From positions 124,001 through 188,000 of the forward strand of contig JBBPBK010000063.1 in NCBI GenBank assembly GCA_039720395.1: a DNA stretch of 64,000 nucleotides, read 5' to 3'. Shown here in pieces: positions 56,370 through 64,000 of the stretch; the first letter of the stretch is position 1, and every line of letters begins with the position of its first letter. The translations under genes were made by a program, and so were the position numbers. The notes under the pieces were generated by a model that was given only the letters and a program-made list of their open reading frames with translations, was not told the origin of the DNA and made no database searches. The stretch is from Liquidambar formosana (lineage: Eukaryota; Streptophyta; Magnoliopsida; Saxifragales; Altingiaceae).

Positions 56370-59013
56370 ATGTCGTCTTTTTATGACATTAAGGACAATC
56401 CTACAAGGATAGCAGAATTTAAAGCCTTGGTACGGCTTTGAAGATGGGAAATTCAATTTTCGGTTCGTTGAACCTGGAGAGGACATTTATAGATCAGATA
56501 CTCATGGTGGCCTCCCCGTTCCCATTGCTGCATTCATGGAGGGCGGAGTTCGCATCCCTTTTCTTGAGCTCCTTAACGAGTTCCTTCTCTATTGTAGTAT
56601 TATTCCAACCGAATTAGGGTTAAACTCCTATAGGATTATCTCGGACGTCCACGTCCTTAACCAAATTCTAGGGACTTCCATTGGAGTGCGAGAGATACTC
56701 CAACACTACAAAATCTGTGCCCTGAAAAATAAACCCGACCACTATCTTTTTGTCAAGCCCAAAAAGAAGCCATTCGTTACACATATCCCTGATTCCAATC
56801 CCGAAAATCATGACTACACTATCTTCGTGTACGGGCCCGTGGATGGGACTCTTCCAATGGAAAACACCATCATCCCTCACGAACAAGGCTCTTGCTGTAA
56901 GCACAAAGTGAGATTCATCGCTGTTATGTTTTCTTATATGGCTCCCAAAGTGAATGTTAAATTGTATGCTGATGCTTGTGCTCCATTTCTTTCTAGTAGC
57001 TCCACATACTAACGAGCCTACGGAGGAGTTGAAGAAAGAGGATATCAAGAAGTTGCTGGGCTATCAAATGAGCCAACACTGCAAGGCTGCTTACGTCTTG
57101 CTTAACTATCACCTGAGGTACCAAACCTATGGTAAAGTAAGCCTCCCTCATTGGGAACAGCCTGAGGAGGACTTAGCCCTTCTTTTAGAATAAGAAGAGG
57201 AAGGAGAAGAAGAAGAAGAAGGAATCTGGCTTCCAGTTGAAGGGAAGGGCACTATAGAAGTTAGAGCCCTGGATAAAGCTAAAGCTAGTCACCTTGCCCC
57301 ATTAGTGATTGAGAGCTCCAGTTCTGAGGAGACAGTCTCTCATGCCATAGAGAGAAGAAACTCTAATCCCCCCTTCCAAAATGCAAAGGACTGACTTTAG
57401 GAACCAGCGGTCAAAGAAAGATGATGGGCTGAATCTGCAGGCCCTGGTGGCTGAAAGAAGGGCAGTCGAGAAAGAGGCCATAGACAAGAAAGTTGTTGCG
57501 CAAAAGAATGCTAAGCAGAAACAACCGCAACAGAAACTGCCCCAGCAGAGGGCCAGCCAGATGGCCACTGCCAAAAACACTGAGCAAGGTGCTGGCCAAA
57601 AACCCATTGACCCTAACAGTGGCAAACTCATGGCTTCTGCCATAAGAGAGCAAGATGTTGGCAGGCCCGAGGTGCCTGAAGTCACAAGGTAAGGGAAGGC
57701 CCCCTTAGTTATGCCTCTAAAAAATAAAGGGCCTTCTATAGGCTGCGAGCAGCAGCCTATTGTGCGAAAGCCCAGGCAGAGAGGTACTACTGCCGCCGCT
57801 ATTGCTGGGGAGAGTACTGCTTCCCGAAGTGAAATAATAGCCAAGTTCCCCGAGGTAAGATTTTAATCTTTCAAATCTATGCTTGCCCTGTACTCATAGG
57901 TTTTGTTATAAAGTCTGACTGATTCCATTTCTTCCTACATGTATTCAGTTCCCTGTACCCACAGATGAGACTGTCACCAGTTTTTTTTCTACGAAATATA
58001 ATTTCAAATAGCTGGGGAATCCCATGAGATTGCTTACCGACATGGAACATTTCAGGAAGAAGTCCGCCCTCAAGCTACTTTGCTTCGGGTTCACCAGCCT
58101 TTACAGAGTGAGTGTTGTCACCTTTTGATCTATCTCGTTGTTATTCAATTCGTTTATTGACTTGATGATACTTTTACAGAGCTGCCAACAAATTCTGCTT
58201 GTAAGTGACCTCTTCGAAGAAGAAGACAACAAGATTGAAATTGAGGTCACTAAGGTCCAGAGTAAGTATGACTGAAAACTGCAAGAATCTGAGGCGAATT
58301 GCTCTACAACTATGTTCCAACTTCAGCAGTTGAAGTTTGAGTGTGAGACACTCAAGTCCAATGCTGAGAGCGCCATCAGTAAACTGAAACTCACGAGGAA
58401 GAACTATGCAGATTTGGAGGCAGAGCTGAAGAAGGTGAAGGACTCTAATGACGAGTTAGCTCGAGGGAAGCGGAACTTGGCAAGGAAGGTATGGGCTCTG
58501 GAGGCTAAGATAGTGAAAGAGAAAGCTTCTACTGAAAAGGCAGTGGCGGAGGAGAGGAAGAGAGTCAAAGAAACTCTCGTTGGGCAGCTGGATGATGAAC
58601 TCAAGGATACCTACAAACTCGCGTGGGATACTTTGATTGAATTGGCCTCTGTCCAATTCCCTGGGATTACCGACATTCCCTTCGAGAGGAAGGAATTAGC
58701 CCCAGAGGGTAACCTCACAGGTAGCGATGCTAGGGCAGCTGACGCCGAAGCTAAAGGCGAAGATGTGCCAGGGGTGAGCAAACCTGAGGTTACGTCCCAG
58801 TCCGAGGCTGGTGCGGAAGCCAAGAAAATCGTTGGCGCCTCCGGTGAACCTCCTACTACTACCAACGGGGATCAGTCTACTCCAACAACAGAAAACATCA
58901 CGGAGGCTATCCCTAATCCGCCTCAGGCTCCCTTGGCCCCTCCTATCTCTGCTACTCCTGTCCAAGCACCTGAAACTGTTGATCCGACTGCAGGGAACTC
59001 GAGGCAGAAGTGA
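56370..59013 (+). pseudogene. antisense gene of the second element, Transposase_28-like
   Basis: Broken multi-part gene opposite to pol. The N-terminal part (about 56370-57010) has PWYGFEDGKFNF, then GGVRIPFLELLNEFLL and LGLNSYRIISDV, which resemble the putative gypsy-type transposon domain (PF04195). A frame change near 56415 and others near 57000, 57193 and 57380 break it. The middle (57381-57692) is Lys/Gln-rich. The last part (58312-59013) is a long coiled coil followed by a Pro/Thr/Ala-rich tail. Some frame changes may be introns (GTAAG at 57689 and 57854). The layout of domain plus coiled coil equals that of the PMD gene in the first element, but the domain differs. Function unknown. 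Confidence 0.55.
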
Positions 59014-59259
59014 TTGCCACTTAGAAGCTTTGTTTTTTCCTTTCTTTTGTCTTGGCCAAGTGCCTCAACTTGTACAAACACTTATAAATTTTTTCCTGGA
59101 ATAAGATGTATCTTTTTCTTCATCAGTTGTGTGTGGCTGTGTGCCTAAGTGTGAGCTCGGGATGAATTCCATGCTGTCATATAGTTACTGTTTTATTAAT
59201 AGGCTTGCATAAACCCAATTTTGCTCTGCATTTTGACCTAGAACTCTTTTTTGGTTGAG

Positions 59260-59715
59260 TACGTAGGTTTGAGCCTTTTCCCAGACATATTTTACTTGGA
59301 CCCTTTCTCAGGCAAGCCTTAGAACTGAGCCTACTCTTAGGCAAATTTTGCTTGGACCCTTTCTTAGGTAAGTATTAGAAGTGAGCTTATTCTTAGGTAA
59401 ATAGCTGACCTGGACCCGTTCTTGGGTAGGTTCCTTTTTTAACCTATTCTTATGTTTATTATGCTCAGACCTTTCTTAAGTGAATATCTGACCTGGACCC
59501 ATTGTTGGGCAGGTTCCTTTTTTAACCCATTATTAGGTTTATTATGCTCGGGCCTTTTCTCAGGCGAATATCTGACCTGGACCCATTCTTGGGCAGGTTT
59601 CTTTTTTAACCCATTCTTAAGTTTATTATGCTCGAGCTTTTTTTTAGGTGAGATTTGTGCCCATTCTTAGGCATATTGTGACTTGGACCCGTTCTTGGGC
59701 AAGTGTTTTTAGGTA
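59260..59715 (+). repeat. tandem repeats of ~60-115 bp
   Basis: Three to four degenerate units with GACCTGGACCC, TTCTTGGGCAGG, TTTTTTAACCCATTCTTA and TTTATTATGCTC in the same order. They lie between the pol end and the antisense gene end, a place where Tat/Ogre elements often have tandem repeats. No coding. Confidence 0.75.
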
Positions 59716-59846
59716 GATGGGATAAATGTACAATAGATTTCATGAATAACATCTGTATTTGTATTAAATGATCTTGGTATGTAATTACAACCTTCTCAAC
59801 GGTAGAACAATCTCAAATTAACTATATTGACTGATCTCAGGAGTTC

Positions 59847-60943
59847 CTACCCTGTTTTTAAGCTCTTTAGTCTGTAAGAACCAGTGCTTCCAACATGGAT
59901 AATCTCGTAGGGCCCTTCCCATGTTGCCCCAAGCTTTCTTTCTGCAAGATTTCTAGTTCCAGAGTTAACTTGTCTGAGCACCAACTTTCTAACCTTAAAC
60001 TCCCTTGACCTAACCCTTCGGTTGTAATACTTTTTCAACTCTTGCTGGTAAGATACCATTTTAATTCGAGCTCTTTCCCTTATTTCCTCTACCAAATCTA
60101 GATCCCGAGACAACACTTGGTCATTTGTTACTGCATCATACTGCTCTGTCCTGAGACCCGGTAAGCCCAGTTCCGTTGGTATAACCGCTTCCATCCCGTA
60201 AGTCATTGCAAATGGAGTATCTCCTGTAGATCTCCTTAGTGTAGTTCGGTATGCCCATAACACGGAGTGCAACTCATCAGGCCAAGGTCCCTTGGCATTA
60301 TCCAACCTTTTCTTTATCCCTACGACTATGATCTTATTCGTTGCCTCTGCTTGGCCATTGCATTGTGGGTAGCTCGGGTTTGAATACCACTACTAGATCC
60401 CTTGTTCTGCGCTGAATTCCCTAGTTCTCTTACTGTCGAACTGAATTCCATTATCCAACATGAACGTTCTCGGGACCCGAAGCGGGTAATAATGTTTTCC
60501 CAAAGGAATTTGATAATGTCTGAATCCTTAACTGATGCAAGCGCAATGGCTTCCACCCATTTGGTGAAGTAGTCCGTTGCAATAAACAAGTATTTCTTGT
60601 TCCCCGAAGCAGTGGGTAATGAACCAACAAGGTCTAATCCCCACTGTGAAAAGGGCCACGGGCTGGATATGGGGTATAGCTCTTGAGCTGGTTGATGTAT
60701 CTTGTCAGTAAACATTTGACATTTCGGATATTTCCTCACATATCTGATAGCATCTTTTTGCATATATGGCCACCAATATCCCTGGGAGTTTGCCCTGTGG
60801 GCTAACGATCTTTCTCCTGTATAACCCCCACACGACCCCTCATAGAGTTCAGTCAAAAGGTCTAGCACCTGGTCTGGATGCACGCACTTCAAATATGCCC
60901 TGTATAAGATCTTTTGTAGAGATTGCCCGAAGGAGATAACCAA
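59847..60943 (-). pseudogene. integrase of the second Tat element, decayed
   Basis: Two - strand frames (60943-60326 and 60305-59847). The zinc finger has lost at least three of four ligands: LYEGSCGGYTGE has Tyr where His stands in the family, and VRKYPKC has Tyr for Cys. The core starts WGLDLVGSLP and FIATDYFTKWVEAI; the second Asp and the Glu regions are broken by frameshifts near 60440-60320. The C-terminal part (WAYRTTLRRSTGDTPF to WEGPYEII) is well preserved. Confidence 0.8.
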
Positions 60944-61032
60944 AATCTAGCTGCTTTAGTTTGAACTCGGTGACCCTGGTTCCTGTCCTTGAGTAGTTCA
61001 TTTCTTTGTAAATAAGCAATTATCTCGTTCAT

Positions 61033-61659
61033 TCAACTCGGGGTGGAAGCCTGAATGTTTGAGATGACATCTTCTGTTCCAATACTGGGTTCTTGAAGGA
61101 CCTTGACGCTCATAGTTTGAGGAGTATCTGTTTCTAGTGCTGCAGCCAGAGTAGCCAACCCATCCGCATGTCTGTTCTGATCCCTCACGAAATGCCTAAA
61201 CTCGACGCTCTTGAAATATGAAGCCAATTCCCAAACCTTGTGCATGTACGCGATCATTCTCCCGTCTTTGGCCTCATATTCTTTATTCAGCTGGTTAACC
61301 ACGAGTCTGGAGTCGCTGTATACCAACAAATCTTTTACTCCCACTGCTCGGGCTGCCTCTAGTCTAGCCACAACTGCTTCATACTCAGTTTCATTGTTTG
61401 AGGCTGGAAACATAAGCCTTATTGCTTGCTCAATGATTTCTCCCTCAGGGTTTGTCAGCACAATACACAGACCTGTTCCTTTTCCGTTCAATGCCCCATC
61501 CACTTTAAACTCCCATTTCTTCCTCTTATCACTGTCTATATTATCTTCCCCCCCCCCCCAGTTCAGGCAGGGAGGAGTGTACTTCTGTTTAGTTTGAACT
61601 GGAATTAGGATCTGCAAATTCTGCAAGAAAATTTGCCAAGACCTAGCCTTTAATGGCAA
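61033..61659 (-). pseudogene. archaeal-type RNase H of the second Tat element
   Basis: This domain is still open. It keeps the four acidic positions (KVDGAL, NETEYEA, YSDSRL, NRHADGLA). It identifies the element as Tat lineage. It is cut off from RT by frameshifts around 61660-61740 and from integrase near 61030. Confidence 0.8.
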
Positions 61660-61737
61660 TTCAGGGCTGCAAGTGGATGTCGTAAGCGTTAAGTTCTATC
61701 CCCCACTTCGAGACTCTTCCTGATAGGTCGGCTCTCT

Positions 61738-62941
61738 TTAAGACATCTTTAAGTGGATAGTTAGTGAGCACGATGATAGGATGAGACTGGAAGTAATGCT
61801 AAGCTTTCGAGAGGTTGTGACAAGAGCGAGAATCAGCTTTTCAAGGGGTAGGTAGTGAGTTTCAGCATCCAATAATGTCTTGCTAATATAATAAATCGGC
61901 TTTTGCTCTGTTCCACGCTGGGCAATGAGGACGCCACTTAGTGAATGTGCTGAAACATCCAGATAAAGGTAAAGTGTTTCCTCGAAGTGAGGGTGGGTTA
62001 GGGTAGGGAGTGTTTCTAAGTGAGCAACAAGCTTCTGGAAAGCTTCTTGGCATTCTGTATTCCATCCCGAGTTCTTGTCCTTCTTTAGTATTTGAAAGAA
62101 AAGATGGCATTTGTCTGATGACCTTGAGATAAATCTGCTAAGTGCTGCCACCATACCGTTCAACTGTTGAACATCCCTGACTTTTGTTGGTGTCTTGAGG
62201 GTTCTGATTGCCTCAATCTTACTCGGGTTTGCCTCAATCCCTCTTCTCGAGACTAAGTAACCCAGGAACTTTCTCGAGCCTATTCCAAATGAGTTTTTCT
62301 TCGGATTCAACTTCATCCCGTACTCTTTGAGTCGAGCGAAGGCTTCAGTCAAATCTGCCAAGTGGTTCTTCTCGGAACTGCTCTTAACGATGGTATTATC
62401 AACGTATGCTTCTAGATTTTTACCAATCAATCCCTCGAACATTCTGCTTGCGAGACGTTGATAGGTTGCCCCAGCATTCTTCAGTCCAAATGGCATTACC
62501 TTGTAGCAGTATGTCCCTTTGGGAGTAATAAACCCTGTTTTGTCTTGATTGTGTTCTACCATAGGAATTTGATGATAACCCGAGAAGGCATCAAAGATAC
62601 TCAATCGTTCATATCCTGAGATAGAGTCTATTAGCTGGTTAATCTGTGGTAATGGAAAACTATCCTTCAAGCATGCTTTATTGAGGTCTGTAAAGTCAAT
62701 ACAAAAGCGCCAATCCCCAGTCTTCTTTCTCATGCACACAGGATTGGCCAACCAACTCGAGTATTTCACTTCTCTAATAAATCCTACTTTCAGGAGCTTA
62801 TCTTCCTCAGCAGAAATTGTTTGAGCTTGATCGTCAAACAACCTTCGTTGCTTCTGAACTACTGGCTTGTAATTCGGATTAACCTGCAGCTCGTGTGCAA
62901 TAATCCTCGGGTCAATTCACCAAGCAAATACATCAACGTTA
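61738..62941 (-). pseudogene. reverse transcriptase/RNase H of the second Tat element
   Basis: RT frame 62841-61738 with FCIDFTDLNKA, FSGYHQIPM and VMPFGLKNAGATYQR. The catalytic YVDD box reads YVDN, so one metal-binding Asp is lost. Upstream the conserved FAW...IDPRII segment is shortened and has a TGA near 62917. The end of the RNase H part is frameshifted. The enzyme would be inactive. Confidence 0.85.
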
Positions 62942-63038
62942 TCTTTCAAAAATTAGAACAGCTCTACAGCGTCGGTCTCATTCAATGATTTTCCAATCCA
63001 GAAGAACCTCTTCGGATCCTCGGGATTAATTATCTTCT

Positions 63039-63830
63039 TTACAAGTTCTTCCCCCGTTCGATCTGCGGGCTCCAAAGCAGTTTCTTCCACCCCGGGTCGC
63101 TCTCCATTTCGTTGCTATAAGGGGATTTCATCGACTTTGGCTTTTTTCTTCTGCTATGGTACCTGCCTCGAGGTCTTGGTTTTACCAGTCCTCCGAGGAG
63201 GCATGGGATTTTAGACTGTAATTTGTCCTCCGAGGAGGTCGAGTGGCCTGCATATTCTACCAGGAAACATTCCCTGGCTGCCGTCTGGCTTCCCTTTATC
63301 TCCATAATCCCTTCTAGACTCGGGAACCTGATAGATTGGTGGTAAGAGGACAGGACAACCTTAATGGCGTGGATCCAAGGTTGCCCGAAAATTACGTTGT
63401 AAGCTGACCTCTCCTGAATTACTACAAATATCTCCATAGATTAGACTGGCTCAACCCGAACTGGGAGAGTTATCTGCCCTAGTGAAAAATGTCATGTTCC
63501 CATTGAAAGCGTTCAAGCTAACGTGGTAAGGTTTGAGGTCAGAGTCCTTCAGCCCGAGTTACCCGAACAACTTTTAGAACATCACATTCACGGACGCCCC
63601 GTTGTCCACATAGACTTTCCCCATGTCATAGTTCCCGATGAGCATGCGCACAACCAGAAAGTCGTTGTGGGGGCATCGCACTGTCCCATTAGACTCTGCG
63701 TCCCCAAAGAGCAACAGTTTTTCTCTAGCCTCCCCTTCATCTCGAGGAAATAGTACTGGTTCATTTCCGATGTCACTGACCTCGGCATCTTGGCAAGCCA
63801 TCCTATATTGTACCCTGAGCAAGCTGGCTG
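63039..63830 (-). pseudogene. protease region of the second Tat element
   Basis: Two frames show the retropepsin active site VYVDNGASVNVMF near 63580-63620 and, after breaks, the SAYNVIFGQPWIHAI segment with a conserved ECFLV further on (63437-63250). Frame changes near 63560 and 63440 disrupt it. The gag part would lie right of the window. Confidence 0.75.
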
Positions 63831-64000
63831 ACAGAGTCGTTTCCTCATATCCCCCAGTGATTACATCAATTCTCCCTAAGATCTTCGACTGTGTGAATTG
63901 AAGAGCTCTGTTTTCAAGCTTTTTCTGTTCGGATGGCTACCCTTTCTCACCTCAGGATATAAATTTATTCAACTTCCCTTCTTTGGCCCAGGCCTCAAGA

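Larger units (their letters stand above)
54809..64000 (-). mobile_element. degenerate Tat-lineage Ty3/gypsy element, 3' part
   Basis: Runs on the - strand and continues beyond the window, so its gag and 5' LTR are not seen. Order from right to left: protease, RT/RNase H, archaeal-type RNase H, integrase, a tandem-repeat region, an antisense gene on the + strand, and the 3' LTR. Frameshifts, stops and lost catalytic residues show that it is dead. It carries many CTCGAG, CCCGAG and CTCGGG words, much as the first element carries GGCCGA. Confidence 0.85.

Overview
The window is nuclear DNA of a flowering plant, most likely a eudicot. Evidence: AT-rich non-coding DNA, GT-AG introns, plant Ty3/gypsy (Tat) retrotransposons, Helitrons and MITE-like foldbacks, and a tandem array of plant CYP72-clan cytochrome P450 genes. 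No species can be named from sequence alone.

Layout. (1) 533-13063 is a complete Tat-lineage Ty3/gypsy element with two 658-bp LTRs (2 differences) and a GAAGT target duplication. It carries gag, protease and pol (RT, RNase H, a second archaeal-type RNase H, integrase) on the + strand. On the - strand, between pol and the 3' LTR, it carries a three-exon gene for a plant mobile domain (PMD) protein of about 1028 aa. (2) 13069-15507 is intergenic with a 160-bp foldback. (3) 15508-54722 holds six tandem CYP749A-like P450 copies, all on the + strand: five with complete five-exon models (511-513 aa) and one decayed pseudogene. (4) The 9.9-kb spacer between copies 1 and 2 is a graveyard of mobile DNA: a 532-bp non-autonomous Helitron with both termini, a longer Helitron-like unit holding a solo LTR and a SINE-like segment, a MITE with 34-bp inverted ends, and a 35-bp palindromic array. 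(5) Intron 3 of P450 copy 3 contains a young non-autonomous LTR element (33764-36670). Its two LTRs look identical and its only ORF joins Gag, zinc knuckle, protease and a chromodomain, with no RT or integrase. (6) 54809-64000 is the 3' part of a second, degenerate Tat-lineage element on the - strand. It also has an antisense gene (here on the + strand), from a different family (Transposase_28 / putative gypsy-type).

How the parts relate. The P450 array evolves by tandem duplication with its spacers (copies 3 and 6 are sisters), apparent gene conversion (exon 3 of copies 2 and 4), exon relics and pseudogenisation. The encoded enzymes should be ER-anchored monooxygenases; their substrates cannot be read from sequence. 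The most interesting signal is in the first retrotransposon: an intact, intron-containing antisense PMD gene together with a strong excess of the hexamer GGCCGA/TCGGCC across LTR, coding and antisense regions in all codon phases. This suggests a nucleotide-level recognition site.
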